A stretch of DNA of 64,000 nt from positions 1,364,001-1,428,000 of the forward strand of contig NC_013741.1 in NCBI RefSeq assembly GCF_000025285.1, given 5' to 3'. Below the pieces are notes generated by a model. The model had not been told where the DNA came from and searched no databases. It saw only the letters and a list, made by a program, of their open reading frames with translations. Position 1 is the stretch's first letter; each line of letters opens with the position of its first letter. The translations under genes were made by a program, and so were the position numbers. The DNA comes from Archaeoglobus profundus DSM 5631 (GTDB lineage Archaea > Halobacteriota > Archaeoglobi > Archaeoglobales > Archaeoglobaceae). Positions 33,205 through 43,704 of this stretch are shown here, piece by piece.

Positions 33205-33387
33205 ATGATCGGCGAGAAATTCGTGCTGAAAATTGCTGAGAAGTTGGGAAGTGAAAAGAATATTGAGAGGTTTGTTAGATATTACTGGCTGGTATCTACA
33301 TTTAGAATGGCGGTGGGATTCACCATAATGGCTTTGATATTGTTGTTTGGGTATAAGTTTGAGGATTTGGTTAAGTGGTTAGGATGA
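33205..33387 (+). CDS. Small membrane protein between the two atpK copies
   Basis: The 60-residue protein has a charged N-terminal helix and one membrane helix (about 33-52). No family is recognised; an assembly or ring-associated role is possible from position. Its stop overlaps the start of the second 262-bp repeat. It lacks a strong ribosome-binding site. Confidence 0.6.
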   Translation: MIGEKFVLKIAEKLGSEKNIERFVRYYWLVSTFRMAVGFTIMALILLFGYKFEDLVKWLG

Positions 33388-33647
33388 GGTGGTGTGAATG
33401 GTGGAGGCTTTGATAAGTGATGAAGCGTTTATAAAGGGTTGTGCGGCGATAGGAGCTGGTTTAGCTGTAGGTTTGGCTGGTATTGGTGCTGGAGCTGGTG
33501 AGAGTGGAATTGGAGCTGCTGCGGTAGGAGCGATAGCAGAGGACAGAGGATTCCTTGGTCTGGGACTGCTGTTCACAGTTATACCAGAAACAATCGTCAT
33601 CTTCGGATTGGTCATTAGCTTCATACTGATGTTCGCTTACGGCTAAA
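33386..33647. repeat. 262-bp perfect direct repeat, copy 2 (atpK)
   Basis: This copy is identical to 32916-33177, including the ribosome-binding site and silent codon positions, which points to recent duplication or ongoing gene conversion. Confidence 0.95.
33398..33646 (+). CDS. atpK: A-type ATP synthase proteolipid subunit K, copy 2
   Basis: The protein and its gene are identical to copy 1. Doubling the gene would raise K synthesis, useful because the rotor ring needs many copies per enzyme. It is followed after 24 bases by atpE. Confidence 0.95.
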   Translation: MVEALISDEAFIKGCAAIGAGLAVGLAGIGAGAGESGIGAAAVGAIAEDRGFLGLGLLFTVIPETIVIFGLVISFILMFAYG

Positions 33648-33670
33648 AACAAATTTTCAGGGTGTCTGCG

Positions 33671-34237
33671 ATGGCACTTGAAAGCGTGATTAACGAGATT
33701 TACGAAAAGGGAAAGCAGGAAGTTCAGAGAATCAAGGAGGAGGCAGAGAAGGAGGCTGAAAGGATAATTGCTGAAGCTAAAGCTAAGGCTGAGGAAATAA
33801 TTGAGAAGGCTAAGGAGGATGCTGAGAAAGAAGCTGAAAGACTGAGAAGGCAAGAAATCTCAAGTGTAAAGCTTGAGATGAAGAGAGAAATGCTAAACAA
33901 GCAGAAAGAAATCTTGGATGCTGTATTTGAAGCTCTGAAGCAGAGGATTAAGGAAATGGACATCGAAACTAGAAAGAAGATAATCGAATCCCTGTTAAAG
34001 AATTATGCTCAGCCCGGAATGGTCGTATATTCCAACAAAAACGACGAAGATTTGGTAAAGTCAATAATTCAGGAGCTCAAGCTCGATGTCAAGTACGGTG
34101 GAAACATCGAGTGTTTGGGAGGTGTTGTATTAGAGAGTGAGGATGGTGAGGTCAGACTTAACTTAACCTTCGATGAGTTGTTAAACAACCTCTACGAGCA
34201 GAAGATGAGTGAAGTGTCTAAGATCCTCTTCGGGTGA
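33671..34237 (+). CDS. atpE: A-type ATP synthase subunit E
   Basis: The 188-residue protein has a long N-terminal charged helix (residues 1-100, with EEAEKEAERIIAEAKAKAEE) and a C-terminal alpha/beta domain with GGVVLESEDGEVRLNLTFDE, the signature of the peripheral stalk subunit E. Start at ATG 33671; an upstream GTG at 33662 is in frame. Confidence 0.92.
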   Translation: MALESVINEIYEKGKQEVQRIKEEAEKEAERIIAEAKAKAEEIIEKAKEDAEKEAERLRRQEISSVKLEMKREMLNKQKEILDAVFEALKQRIKEMDIETRKKIIESLLKNYAQPGMVVYSNKNDEDLVKSIIQELKLDVKYGGNIECLGGVVLESEDGEVRLNLTFDELLNNLYEQKMSEVSKILFG

Positions 34238-34242
34238 TAACT

Positions 34243-35265
34243 ATGTTTTCGCTGACGGGAAAGCACGCTACTTGGGCGTATATAGTTGCAAGGGTAAAAG
34301 TAATGAAAAGGAACCTCATACCCAGCGAGGAGTACAAGAAACTTCTCAACATGAGCTTTGATGAGATCGTAAGGTATCTTGAAGAGACCGTCTACAAGAA
34401 GGAGATCGACGAACTTGCCTACAAGTACAGCGGACCAAGACTTCTGGATTACGCGTTGTCTTTGAACTTAGGCAGGACATACAAGAAAATTCAGGATGTC
34501 TCATTCGGCTTGGCCAAAGAGATAATAACTGAATTCCTGAAGAGATGGGATGTCTGGAATCTCTTAACAATAATAAAGGGTAAGTTGGCCGGTGTAAGCC
34601 CAGAAGAGATTGAGGAGGCGTTGGTCCCAGTCGGTAGTTACACACTCGAGTTCTGGAAGACCTTGCTTCCAAAAGATGTCGATGAGATCATTAAAACATT
34701 CGAAGGCACTCCTTACTACGAGCACCTGTCCAAGATAGGACAGGCAAGTCTTAGTGAGATTGAAGACGAGCTTTACAAAGTCTATTACCGCAGAATTCTT
34801 TCAATGAGGCCGAGTGAACTAGCTCTAAAGCTATTTGTCGACTTCATCAAGATGGAAGTTGATATAAAGAACATCAAGACAGTCCTCAGGCTTAAGAGGG
34901 AGGATACGCCAGTTGACGAGATCATGAAGAGGATTATACCTGGAGGATTCGAATTGAGTGAAGATGAATGTGCAAAGCTCGCAGCTATGCCTTGGGACGA
35001 GTTAACAAAAGCTCTCGAAGGATACTGGTTCGGTAAGGGCATTGAAATAACGGACAAAGAGCTTTCAAGAGTAGAGATACAGTTTGACAAGGTTTGGATG
35101 CAAGAAGTAGCTAAGAGGGCTAGCAACTATCCGTTATCTATATTACCTGTGCTACAGTATATGATACTGAAGAAGATTGAAGTAGATAACCTAAGAACTT
35201 TGGGATGGGGTAAGTGGAATAACGTGCCCAACGAGGAAATTGAGGCACAGCTGGTGATACTATGA
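34243..35265 (+). CDS. atpC: A-type ATP synthase subunit C
   Basis: The 340-residue helical protein has YIVARVKVMKRNLIPSEEY and further repeats of the V-type d/C family, which link the central stalk to the K ring. ATG 34243 follows GGGTGATAACT; a GTG at 34234 is in frame. The stop overlaps atpF by four bases. Confidence 0.92.
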   Translation: MFSLTGKHATWAYIVARVKVMKRNLIPSEEYKKLLNMSFDEIVRYLEETVYKKEIDELAYKYSGPRLLDYALSLNLGRTYKKIQDVSFGLAKEIITEFLKRWDVWNLLTIIKGKLAGVSPEEIEEALVPVGSYTLEFWKTLLPKDVDEIIKTFEGTPYYEHLSKIGQASLSEIEDELYKVYYRRILSMRPSELALKLFVDFIKMEVDIKNIKTVLRLKREDTPVDEIMKRIIPGGFELSEDECAKLAAMPWDELTKALEGYWFGKGIEITDKELSRVEIQFDKVWMQEVAKRASNYPLSILPVLQYMILKKIEVDNLRTLGWGKWNNVPNEEIEAQLVIL

Positions 35266-35564
35266 AGGTGGCGGTAATAGGTGATCCGGATTTCACTTTA
35301 GGATTTAGGCTTGTGGGTATTAGGGATGTTTACGAGGTTAGTAGTGACGAGGAGATCGTTAAAGCTGTTGAGGATGTTTTGAATAGGGATGATATAGGTG
35401 TTGTTGTCATAAAGTATGACGATCTTAAGAAGTTGCCCTACACGTTGAGAAGGGAGATAGATGCGAGAGTCACTCCCACGTTTGTTGCTGTTGGTGGTGT
35501 TGGAGCGGTTGAGGAGATTAGGGAGAAGATAAGAAGGGCGATAGGTGTTGACCTATGGAAGTGA
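35262..35564 (+). CDS. atpF: A-type ATP synthase subunit F
   Basis: The 100-residue protein starts [20 protein letters not shown], the subunit F signature. It is a regulatory central-stalk subunit. It overlaps atpC before it and atpA after it. Confidence 0.93.
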   Translation: MKVAVIGDPDFTLGFRLVGIRDVYEVSSDEEIVKAVEDVLNRDDIGVVVIKYDDLKKLPYTLRREIDARVTPTFVAVGGVGAVEEIREKIRRAIGVDLWK

Positions 35565-37297
35565 GGACGGTAGGTTCGGTTGGAGAGATTTACAGAATCT
35601 CAGGGCCTTTAGTGGTAGCTGAAGGTTTGAAGGCAAAGATGTACGACGTCTGCAAAGTCGGTGAGGAAGGTTTGATGGGTGAGGTTGTAGGTATAAGAGG
35701 TGACAAAGTCCTAATTCAGGTTTACGAGGATACATCTGGAGTAAGACCTGGAGAGAAGGTAGTAAACACAGGAATGCCTTTGAGTGTTGAACTTGGTCCG
35801 GGAATGCTTACCACGATTTACGATGGAGTCCAGAGGCCACTGCCCGTTTTGAAAGAGGTTAGTGGTGACTTCATTGGCAGAGGAATCGAAGCTCCCGGCT
35901 TAGACAGGAAGAAGAAGTGGCACTTCAAGCCGACTGTCAAGAAGGGAGACAAGGTGAATGGTGGAGAGATAATAGGAACAGTTCAGGAGACATCGATGAT
36001 CGAGCACAGAATCCTCGTTCCACCAAACGTAAGCGGTACAATAGTTGAAATCTACGAAGGTGATTTCACGGTTGAAGATACCATTGCAGTTTTGGACAAC
36101 GGCATTGAGTTGAAGATGTACCACAAGTGGCCAGTTAGAATACCGAGACCTTACAAGGAGAAGCTACCGCCCGAGATTCCTCTGATCACGGGACAGAGAA
36201 TCCTCGATACGTTCTTCCCGGTAGCTAAGGGTGGAACTGCTGCCATTCCCGGCCCATTCGGAAGTGGTAAGACTGTTACACAGCATCAACTTGCAAAATG
36301 GGCTGATGCACAGGTTATCGTCTACATCGGTTGCGGTGAGAGAGGAAACGAGATGACTGAAGTACTGGAAGAGTTCCCAGAGCTTGAGGACCCAAGAACT
36401 GGAAAGCCCCTGATGGAGAGAACAATCCTGATCGCAAACACTTCGAACATGCCCGTAGCTGCAAGAGAAGCTTCAGTATATACCGGTATTACCATTGCAG
36501 AGTACTTCAGAGACATGGGTTACGATGTAGCTATTCAGGCTGATTCCACATCCAGATGGGCTGAGGCGATGAGAGAGATATCCGGTAGACTTGAAGAGAT
36601 GCCCGGTGAAGAAGGTTATCCAGCCTACTTAGCCTCAAGAATTGCTGAGTTCTATGAGAGAGCTGGAAGAGTTAAGACGTTGAGCGGTCACATCGGAAGT
36701 GTTACTGTCGTTGGTGCAGTTTCACCACCGGGTGGAGACTTCTCTGAGCCTGTAACACAGAACACCTTGAGAATTGTAAAGGTCTTCTGGGCGCTTGATG
36801 CTAAGCTCGCTGCAAGAAGACACTTCCCAGCCATCAACTGGCTACAGAGCTACAGCCTTTACGCTGACATACTGAGACCGTGGTTCGAGCAGAATGTAGC
36901 ACCGGACTGGGGTGAACTGAGAAGGTGGGCAATGGAAGTATTGCAGGAGGAAGCTAACCTACAGGAGATCGTACAGTTGGTCGGTAGCGATGCATTGCCA
37001 GATGCTCAGAGAGTACTGCTTGAGGTTGCGAGAATGATCAGAGAAATCTACCTGATCCAGTACGCTTACGACCCAGTTGACACATACTGCCCACTCGAAA
37101 AGCAGTACGACATGCTCAAGGGTATAAAGATGATCAACGACTGGATGTTCCAGGCTCTAGAGAGAGGAAAGCCAGTTGAAGAGATAATTGCAGTGAAGGG
37201 TAAGGAGAAGTTTGCAAGAGTCAAGTTCGAGAAGGACTACAAGCCACTCCTCCAGGAAGCTTTGGAGGAGATTAGAAAGAACCTCTTGGGTGAGTGA
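35555..37297 (+). CDS. atpA: A-type ATP synthase catalytic subunit A
   Basis: The 580-residue protein carries [11 protein letters not shown] (the A-subunit P-loop), the catalytic [15 protein letters not shown] and the extra A-type insertion (about residues 110-200). Full length with no intein at the P-loop, where some archaeal A subunits carry one. Confidence 0.96.
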   Translation: MEVRTVGSVGEIYRISGPLVVAEGLKAKMYDVCKVGEEGLMGEVVGIRGDKVLIQVYEDTSGVRPGEKVVNTGMPLSVELGPGMLTTIYDGVQRPLPVLKEVSGDFIGRGIEAPGLDRKKKWHFKPTVKKGDKVNGGEIIGTVQETSMIEHRILVPPNVSGTIVEIYEGDFTVEDTIAVLDNGIELKMYHKWPVRIPRPYKEKLPPEIPLITGQRILDTFFPVAKGGTAAIPGPFGSGKTVTQHQLAKWADAQVIVYIGCGERGNEMTEVLEEFPELEDPRTGKPLMERTILIANTSNMPVAAREASVYTGITIAEYFRDMGYDVAIQADSTSRWAEAMREISGRLEEMPGEEGYPAYLASRIAEFYERAGRVKTLSGHIGSVTVVGAVSPPGGDFSEPVTQNTLRIVKVFWALDAKLAARRHFPAINWLQSYSLYADILRPWFEQNVAPDWGELRRWAMEVLQEEANLQEIVQLVGSDALPDAQRVLLEVARMIREIYLIQYAYDPVDTYCPLEKQYDMLKGIKMINDWMFQALERGKPVEEIIAVKGKEKFARVKFEKDYKPLLQEALEEIRKNLLGE

Positions 37298-37308
37298 GGT
37301 GGTGATTT

Positions 37309-38715
37309 ATGGGTAAGGAGTATAAGACGATAACGGACATTGCCGGTCCTTTAGTTTTTTTGGAGAAGACTGAGCCTGTAGCTTACGGTGAATTGGTTAC
37401 GATTACACTACCAGACGGATCAACGAGAAGAGGTCAGGTGCTCGATACTGCTAAGGACTTTGTAGTCGTTCAGGTTTTCGAAGGTACGAGAGGTCTAGAC
37501 AAGTCGTGCAGCGTTAGGTTTACGGGAGATGTAGTTAAGCTGAACTGTTCAAAGGACATGCTCGGTAGAATCCTCAGCGGTTCTGGTGAGCCAATTGATG
37601 GAGGTCCTAAGATAGTTCCAGAGGAGAGAAGACCCATAATCGGTGCTGCTATCAACCCGTACGCAAGGCAGTATCCAAGAGAGTTCATTCAGACCGGTAT
37701 ATCAGCTATCGACGGAATGAACACATTGGTTAGAGGTCAGAAGTTGCCGATTTTCAGCGGTTCCGGTTTGCCACACAACGATATAGCTCTGCAGATCGCA
37801 AGACAGGCTAAGGTTAGAGGACAAGAAGAGGAGTTCGCTATAGTCTTCGCTGCTATGGGTATCACGTATGAGGAAGCTCACCAGTTCATGAAAGAATTTG
37901 AAAGGACTGGTGCTTTGGAGAGAGCTGTCGTTTTCCTGAACTTGGCTAGCGACCCAGCTATCGAGAGGTTGATTACTCCGAGAATGGCGTTAACGGCTGC
38001 AGAGTTCCTTGCCTACGAATACGACTACCACATCCTAGTTATTCTGACTGACATGACCAACTACTGTGAGGCTTTGAGGGAGATCTCGGCTGCTAGAGAA
38101 GAGGTTCCGGGTAGAAGAGGATATCCGGGTTACATGTACACTGACCTAGCTACAATCTACGAGAGAGCTGGTAGAATTAGAGGTAGGAAGGGTACAATCA
38201 CGCAGATGCCAATCTTAACGATGCCCGGTGACGATATAACACATCCGATCCCGGACCTGACAGGATATATTACGGAGGGTCAGATCGTTCTGAGCAGAGA
38301 ATTGCATGCTAAGGGTATCTATCCACCTATCGACGTACTTCCATCGCTCAGCAGGTTGATGAAGGAAGGTATCGGTCCAGGAATGACAAGAGAAGATCAC
38401 AAGGAGTGGAACGACCAGATGTATGCAGCCTATGCAGAAGGTGTCGATCTGAGAGGTCTAGTGGCTATCGTCGGTGAAGAGGCGCTTTCAGAGAGAGACA
38501 GAAGGTACCTCAAGTTCGCTGATGAATTCGAGAGAAGATTCGTCAATCAGGGTAAGTACGAGGACAGAGACATCGAGTACACATTGGACTTAGGTTGGGA
38601 GCTCCTTGCAATTCTGCCAGAAGAAGAGCTTACTAAGATCAGACCAGAGTATATCAAGAAGTACCATCCGAAGTACAGGAAGAAGGCTGCTACTGAAGAA
38701 GGTGAAGCGGCCTAA
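37309..38715 (+). CDS. atpB: A-type ATP synthase regulatory subunit B
   Basis: The 468-residue protein is homologous to A but with a degenerate P-loop region ([20 protein letters not shown]), typical of non-catalytic B subunits. It starts after GAGGTGGTGATTT. It alternates with A in the hexamer. Confidence 0.96.
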   Translation: MGKEYKTITDIAGPLVFLEKTEPVAYGELVTITLPDGSTRRGQVLDTAKDFVVVQVFEGTRGLDKSCSVRFTGDVVKLNCSKDMLGRILSGSGEPIDGGPKIVPEERRPIIGAAINPYARQYPREFIQTGISAIDGMNTLVRGQKLPIFSGSGLPHNDIALQIARQAKVRGQEEEFAIVFAAMGITYEEAHQFMKEFERTGALERAVVFLNLASDPAIERLITPRMALTAAEFLAYEYDYHILVILTDMTNYCEALREISAAREEVPGRRGYPGYMYTDLATIYERAGRIRGRKGTITQMPILTMPGDDITHPIPDLTGYITEGQIVLSRELHAKGIYPPIDVLPSLSRLMKEGIGPGMTREDHKEWNDQMYAAYAEGVDLRGLVAIVGEEALSERDRRYLKFADEFERRFVNQGKYEDRDIEYTLDLGWELLAILPEEELTKIRPEYIKKYHPKYRKKAATEEGEAA

Positions 38716-38735
38716 CTTTTTCTTTCTTTTGTTTA
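38714..38735 (+). terminator. T-rich tract between atpB and atpD
   Basis: The run of T with interspersed C directly after the atpB stop resembles an archaeal U-tract terminator. As atpD follows at once, it may only lower read-through rather than end the operon. Confidence 0.3.
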
Positions 38736-38745
38736 GGGTGATTAT

Positions 38746-39387
38746 ATGGCGATTGTTAAGGTTCAGCCAACGAGAATGGAACTAATTAAGCTCAAGAGAA
38801 GGATAAAGATGGCTAAGAGAGGACACGATCTGCTTAAGAAGAAGAGAGACGGTCTTATAATGGAATTCAGAGAGCTCTTAGAAGAGGCTAAGAAGGTTAT
38901 TGGTGGAATGGCCGAGAAATACGAAAAGGCTCAGCAGAAGTTGGCTTTGGCAATAGCTGTCGATGGTATCGTCGCTGTTAAGTCAATTGCACTTTCAAGA
39001 CAGTGCGAACCACAATTCGTCATGATGAAGAAGAACATCATGGGTGTCGTGGTTCCGGTTATCAAAAGAGAGGAGAAAATCATCAAATGCGCTATTGAGA
39101 GAGAGTATGGTATAATCGGCACGACAGCAAGAATCGATGAAGCAGTTCAAGCTTACGAAGAGCTTGTTGATGCAATATTGGAGGTTGCCGAAGTTGAAAC
39201 AACGGTAAGGAGACTCATTGAGGAAATCGAAAAGACAAAGAGAAGAGTTAACGCTCTTGAATACAGAGTAATTCCGACGATGGAAGAAGCGGCGAAGTTC
39301 ATATCGTTCAAGCTTGAAGAGCAGGATAGAGAGAGCATCATTAGGTTGAAGAAGCTCAAGAGCAAGAAAGCGAAAGCTAAAAGCTAG
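38746..39387 (+). CDS. atpD: A-type ATP synthase subunit D
   Basis: The 213-residue protein has two long helices with LIKLKRRIKMAKRGHDLLKKKRD at the N-terminus (interrupted here) and RRVNALEYRVIPTMEEAAKF near the end, forming the central rotor shaft. It is the last gene of the operon; its end overlaps the convergent next gene by four bases. Confidence 0.94.
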   Translation: MAIVKVQPTRMELIKLKRRIKMAKRGHDLLKKKRDGLIMEFRELLEEAKKVIGGMAEKYEKAQQKLALAIAVDGIVAVKSIALSRQCEPQFVMMKKNIMGVVVPVIKREEKIIKCAIEREYGIIGTTARIDEAVQAYEELVDAILEVAEVETTVRRLIEEIEKTKRRVNALEYRVIPTMEEAAKFISFKLEEQDRESIIRLKKLKSKKAKAKS

Positions 39388-39848
39388 AGATACATAGCAT
39401 CCAAATCTTTTCTCTTTTCGAACTCGTAGTTAACGCTCCAGATTATGTAAAGCTTACACTTGAAAACTTCTCTCAAGGCCTTCATTAGCTCTGACTTCGT
39501 AAGTTCTTCCAAATACAAGGGAACTTGAAATTCAATCTGCTTAACGTTTTCAGCATCTGGAATCATTCTGAATTCAGCGTTTCTGAAGAGCAAATCTATC
39601 TTCCATCTGTGTATCAAGGCTCTCTTCTTCTCTTCGGGTAGAGAATGAAGAGCTTTGTAATGATCATCACTTAAAACTATTCCACTCACGACCAAAACAA
39701 TGTCCTTATGTTTTAACTTGATCACATCGCACATCTGCTTCGAGTTAGGAGGAAACTCAACTAAGAAGTGCCATTCAGCATTCTCATCCGGAACTTCAGC
39801 TTTCAGTATCCCTTCCTCAACAAGCCAACTCTTTACAACATCTTTCAT
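39384..39848 (-). CDS. Archaeal conserved protein, DUF2299-like
   Basis: The 154-residue product has VVKSWLVEEGI, WHFLVEFPPNSKQMCDVI and the ALHSLPEEKKRALIHRWKID block, which I associate with the archaeal DUF2299 family. Its fold resembles type III secretion chaperones; function is unknown. It is convergent with atpD. Confidence 0.65.
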   Translation of the reverse strand: MKDVVKSWLVEEGILKAEVPDENAEWHFLVEFPPNSKQMCDVIKLKHKDIVLVVSGIVLSDDHYKALHSLPEEKKRALIHRWKIDLLFRNAEFRMIPDAENVKQIEFQVPLYLEELTKSELMKALREVFKCKLYIIWSVNYEFEKRKDLDAMYL

Positions 39849-39955
39849 GGAGAAAGTTCGCTTACAAGCTTAAACCTTTACCATAGCTTTGATTATAAAA
39901 ATTTATGAAAGAAAAAGGCCAAATCTAATATATACGTTCGTTTAAGTCGTTCGAT

Positions 39956-40879
39956 ATGGAAAAAATAGAAAGCTTGGCAGATCAGATAATATCGCAATTC
40001 AAAAGCTTAGGCTACGATATAGATAGGAATGAAGTGGTGAAGAGGCTCAAGCTACTCATCCACGAATTTAAGGTTCCTGAGAATGAGGCTGTTAGAACTG
40101 TGAGAAACTGGATAATTAAGGAGTATGATATTCCGAGAGAAAAGGTCATAGCTGAAGCACCACTCGTAAAGATAAAAGACATAACTAAGCCGGGTCAGTG
40201 GGTAAGTCTGAAAGCTAAAGTTGTCCAGATATGGGACTCCTCAAGTCCGAGTGTTTCACAAGTTGGTTTAATCGGAGATGAGACCGGTATAATTAAATTC
40301 GTCATATGGGCTAAGTCTGGTAAGAGAGAGGTTGAGGAAGGCAAGTGCTACCTTTTCAAGAACGTCGTAACGGATAGTTTTCAGGGTAGAATGCAGATAA
40401 ATGTTGGTAGGACGAGTGAAATAATAGAGATTGATGAGGACATTCCTCTACCACCGAGAGAAATAGAGGTCGTTGGGGCTTTAGTTGCTATACAGCAGAA
40501 CAGCGGATTGATACAGAGATGTGAAAAGTGCCATAGAGTTATGACGAAGGGTATATGCCCAATTCATGGGAAGGTTAAGGGCTACGATGATTTGAGGATA
40601 AAGGGTGTCTTGGATGATGGAGAGAACATCTATGAAATAATTCTTAATGAGGACAACATAAAGGATCTTACGGGAATAGATCTGCAGAAAGCAAAGCAGA
40701 TGGCATCTGAGAGACTCGATAGGAATGCTGTCCTCTCGGAACTTAAGAAGATGTTACTCGGAAGATACTTTAAGGTTGTAGGCGTTAGAGGTGGTAGATA
40801 TCTGCTCGGTAGGAGTGTCGAAAAGATTGAGGGTGTTGATCAGAAAGAAATAGACAGACTCTTGGAGGTGCTGACATGA
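39956..40879 (+). CDS. RPA-type single-stranded DNA-binding protein
   Basis: The 307-residue protein has a helical N-terminus, an OB fold (PGQWVSLKAKVVQIWDSSSP, then GLIGDETGIIKFVIW) and a zinc finger CEKCHRVMTKGICPIHG. It would coat single-stranded DNA in replication and repair. Its stop overlaps the next gene, its usual partner. Confidence 0.88.
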   Translation: MEKIESLADQIISQFKSLGYDIDRNEVVKRLKLLIHEFKVPENEAVRTVRNWIIKEYDIPREKVIAEAPLVKIKDITKPGQWVSLKAKVVQIWDSSSPSVSQVGLIGDETGIIKFVIWAKSGKREVEEGKCYLFKNVVTDSFQGRMQINVGRTSEIIEIDEDIPLPPREIEVVGALVAIQQNSGLIQRCEKCHRVMTKGICPIHGKVKGYDDLRIKGVLDDGENIYEIILNEDNIKDLTGIDLQKAKQMASERLDRNAVLSELKKMLLGRYFKVVGVRGGRYLLGRSVEKIEGVDQKEIDRLLEVLT

Positions 40880-41541
40880 ACGGGATCAGGAGGAGAGAGG
40901 TTGCTAGGAGGGTATTTGCATACGAGCTAAACAGATCTACTTACAGATTTCCAAGAGAGGATGAAAAGTCTCCAACTTACGTTCTAACCCCGTTAGGCGT
41001 TAGGGTCAACAGGATATTTTTGGTCGGAGCTCTGCTTGATAAGGAAGAAATAAAGCCGGATTCTGGAATATGGAGGATAAGGGTAAGTGATCCAACTTCA
41101 GCCGTTTACGGTTACGTCAGCAGATTTCAGCCAGACGCATTGGAGAGTTTGATGGAGATCGATGTTCCGGAACTTGTAGCGATAGTTGGTAAGGTCAGAA
41201 CTTTTGAAGCTGGCGCGAGGATATTTGTTTCAATCAGACCAGAGTACATAGCACCAGTTGAAAGTGAAGTTAGAGATTACTGGGTTTATGAAACTGCTAA
41301 ACACACCATAGAAAGGATAGAAGCCATGGAAAAGAAAGAGGATGAAGACGTGAAATTGGCTTGGCAGATATACAATCCAAACTTAAATGAGTATAGAGCC
41401 GTAGTTAAGCAAGCACTTCTGACGCTTAAAGAGGGCGTAGTTGCTGAGGGAGAGGAAGAAGAGGAGGAAATCAAGGCATTTGAAGAAGAATTTGAGTTTG
41501 AGGAGGAGGAGTGGGATCTCAGCGACATCTTGAAAGAATAA
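40876..41541 (+). CDS. RPA-associated protein
   Basis: The 221-residue protein contains an OB fold (VFLVGALLDKEEIK-like block and RIRVSDPTSAVYGYVSRFQP) and a long acidic C-terminal tail of Glu. Archaeal RPA genes are routinely followed by such a partner. Translation is coupled by the ATGA overlap. Confidence 0.82.
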   Translation: MNGIRRREVARRVFAYELNRSTYRFPREDEKSPTYVLTPLGVRVNRIFLVGALLDKEEIKPDSGIWRIRVSDPTSAVYGYVSRFQPDALESLMEIDVPELVAIVGKVRTFEAGARIFVSIRPEYIAPVESEVRDYWVYETAKHTIERIEAMEKKEDEDVKLAWQIYNPNLNEYRAVVKQALLTLKEGVVAEGEEEEEEIKAFEEEFEFEEEEWDLSDILKE

Positions 41542-41571
41542 ATTAATAAACAGCAGTTGAGGGATTGATTC

Positions 41572-42033
41572 ATGGCGGAGATGATTATTCCGTATCCGCA
41601 ACTGAAGAAAATACTCGAAGATACATGTGAGCTGGATGTTTACAAGGCTGAAGCGAGTAAGATGATGGACATCGTAGAAAGGAAGCTCGCAGACCTCTTT
41701 GAAGTAGCCTACGATAAGGCTAGGGCTGAAGGTAGAGAAATGATCATGTTCAGAGATCTGCCTCTTACAAAGGGATTTCTCAACTCCATGGAATTGTTCA
41801 GAAAGGCTATAGAAAGGCAGAATGTCGATGTAGAGCCGATAAAGAAGTTCGTGCTTAAGGGATTGCCAGTCGATGCTCCTCTTCAGGATGAACTTGTCGA
41901 TGAGCTACCCATAATAACAGGAACGCTATTTGTTCTTATTGGAAGAGTCATAAAAGCCCTTCATCCGGATGTAGAAAGGGTTAAGGACGAGCATATTGAT
42001 GAGGCTAGGAGAGTTCTGGATTACACCCTCTGA
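41572..42033 (+). CDS. Histone-fold-like protein, DUF1931 family
   Basis: The 153-residue protein is all helical with the pattern of two histone folds ([20 protein letters not shown] and [20 protein letters not shown]). Family members form a pseudo-dimer of histone folds. Its place after the RPA genes suggests a DNA-related role. Confidence 0.78.
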   Translation: MAEMIIPYPQLKKILEDTCELDVYKAEASKMMDIVERKLADLFEVAYDKARAEGREMIMFRDLPLTKGFLNSMELFRKAIERQNVDVEPIKKFVLKGLPVDAPLQDELVDELPIITGTLFVLIGRVIKALHPDVERVKDEHIDEARRVLDYTL

Positions 42034-42079
42034 ACTTTTTAAATTCAATTCAAATTTTTGTTCGTCAAAATAAGAATTC

Positions 42080-43321
42080 TTAAATTACTCTCTCAAAATC
42101 CTCTTCCCTGCTCAAATATTTCGTTGCATCGATCCCCCATTTCGCAGTCGTTTCATCTGCTGAAGGATCCAAACTGCTTCCTCTCGCCCCTTTAATTACG
42201 ATAAAGTCCTTATCTGCCTGAAACCTCGTAGCAATTGCGTATTCGACATCTTCGTAGCTGTAAATGTCTATATCATTATCAACGACTATAACCCCCTTCA
42301 AGCTCGGATTCGCTGATAGAGCTGCTATTATCGCATTCTTTCCATCTCCTTCCGTGATTTTTTCTATCTGGACTATCGCATGGAAGTAGCATCTGCTTCC
42401 AGTTGTCATCACAACGTTCTTAACCTTGCAAACGTTCGAAACAGCCTTGTATATCACTGGCTCGTAAGGAATACCCATGAGAACCATGTGCTCGTAGCTT
42501 GCGGGAGTTATGGAGTAGTATATGAAATCGTCGGCCAGAAACATCCTGTCTATCTCTACAACGGGCTGTTTCCTGACTTTATCGTAGGTTCCAGTTATAT
42601 CCACAAATGGACCTTCATCGACGAGCTTATCCGTTATTCTCCCCAGCAAAACTATCTCAGCGGGAGGGATCAGAAAATCTTCAATTCTGTAAACTTTCAA
42701 ACCACCCATTAAAGCTGAAGCATATTCGAACTCTTTTCCGAAGGGCAATCGAGTTGCGGAGGCAAAGAGAAAGAGGGGATGAACTCCTATGACGATCGCT
42801 ACGGGCAAATCTTTTCCCTTCTCAATTGCACTCCTCCAAAGAAGATAAGTATGGCGAGGCTCAACCAACCTTGCGACTAGCTTATCCTTACCCAAGAGCA
42901 TCATTCTGTGGATCGATGCATTGAAGGAATCTGGTTTTACATCAGCATCGATATCTTTAGCAATAACAACTCCTGCAGTGATGTACCTTCCTCCATCTTT
43001 AGGATAATACCTCAGAATCGGTAGCTCTTCCAAGTTCACATCAACCTCTTTCAGTGAAAATTCGTTTGAAATCTCGACACTACTATATCCTAAGCTTGAG
43101 AGATGTCTGCACAAATCCTCTTTTTCAATACCTAAGTATTCGCAGAGTAGATCTCTCGTGCAGATGAAGTTCTTTGCAACCCTATTCCCTTCAACGTTCA
43201 GAATTACGGGTGTTCTCTCAAGCCCTTTCTCCTTGATAAAGCGGACTACCTCATCGTGCTTAAGTTCCTCCTCAAAAATTCTAACCCTTCCTCCCAAAAA
43301 TTTTAAAGCTTCTCTGATCAT
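42080..43321 (-). CDS. UbiD-family decarboxylase
   Basis: The 413-residue protein has GVIVVDNDIDIYSYEDVEYA and IKGARGSSLDPSA, conserved in UbiD-type enzymes that use prenylated FMN. In archaea these act on aromatic or quinone precursors. Its start overlaps the prefoldin beta stop. Confidence 0.87.
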   Translation of the reverse strand: MIREALKFLGGRVRIFEEELKHDEVVRFIKEKGLERTPVILNVEGNRVAKNFICTRDLLCEYLGIEKEDLCRHLSSLGYSSVEISNEFSLKEVDVNLEELPILRYYPKDGGRYITAGVVIAKDIDADVKPDSFNASIHRMMLLGKDKLVARLVEPRHTYLLWRSAIEKGKDLPVAIVIGVHPLFLFASATRLPFGKEFEYASALMGGLKVYRIEDFLIPPAEIVLLGRITDKLVDEGPFVDITGTYDKVRKQPVVEIDRMFLADDFIYYSITPASYEHMVLMGIPYEPVIYKAVSNVCKVKNVVMTTGSRCYFHAIVQIEKITEGDGKNAIIAALSANPSLKGVIVVDNDIDIYSYEDVEYAIATRFQADKDFIVIKGARGSSLDPSADETTAKWGIDATKYLSREEDFERVI

Positions 43322-43671
43322 CCAGCTTGCACTCCGCTCAACATAGACTTAACCTTGTTCTGAAGCTCCTGCAATCTTTCTTTTAACTTCTCCTCCTGTC
43401 TACTCAAGGCCCTGATTCTAACTTCAATTGTTTCCTTTTTCTCGTTCAACTCCTTCAAAACTTCATCCTTTTTTGTCTTAACGAGAACAGTTCCGACGGT
43501 CTTGTATATTGGAGTATCTTCGCTAGCCTTCTCAACCTCCTTAATAGCCTCCTCAATTTCCCTTAGAGCGTTCTCAAGCTGAAGTTTTTGGCTTACGACC
43601 ATCTGAAGCTGTTGCTGGGTAGTCTGCAATTGAGCTATCATGTTCTGAACCTGAGGTGGTAACTCACCCAT
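43318..43671 (-). CDS. pfdB: Prefoldin beta subunit
   Basis: The 117-residue protein is two long coiled-coil helices around a beta hairpin (DTPIYKTVGTVLVKTKKDE), the beta-prefoldin pattern. It hands unfolded proteins to the thermosome. Confidence 0.93.
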   Translation of the reverse strand: MGELPPQVQNMIAQLQTTQQQLQMVVSQKLQLENALREIEEAIKEVEKASEDTPIYKTVGTVLVKTKKDEVLKELNEKKETIEVRIRALSRQEEKLKERLQELQNKVKSMLSGVQAG

Positions 43672-43704
43672 GCAAAGCCTTAAACCAACCTTTTAAAAGG
43701 TTTG

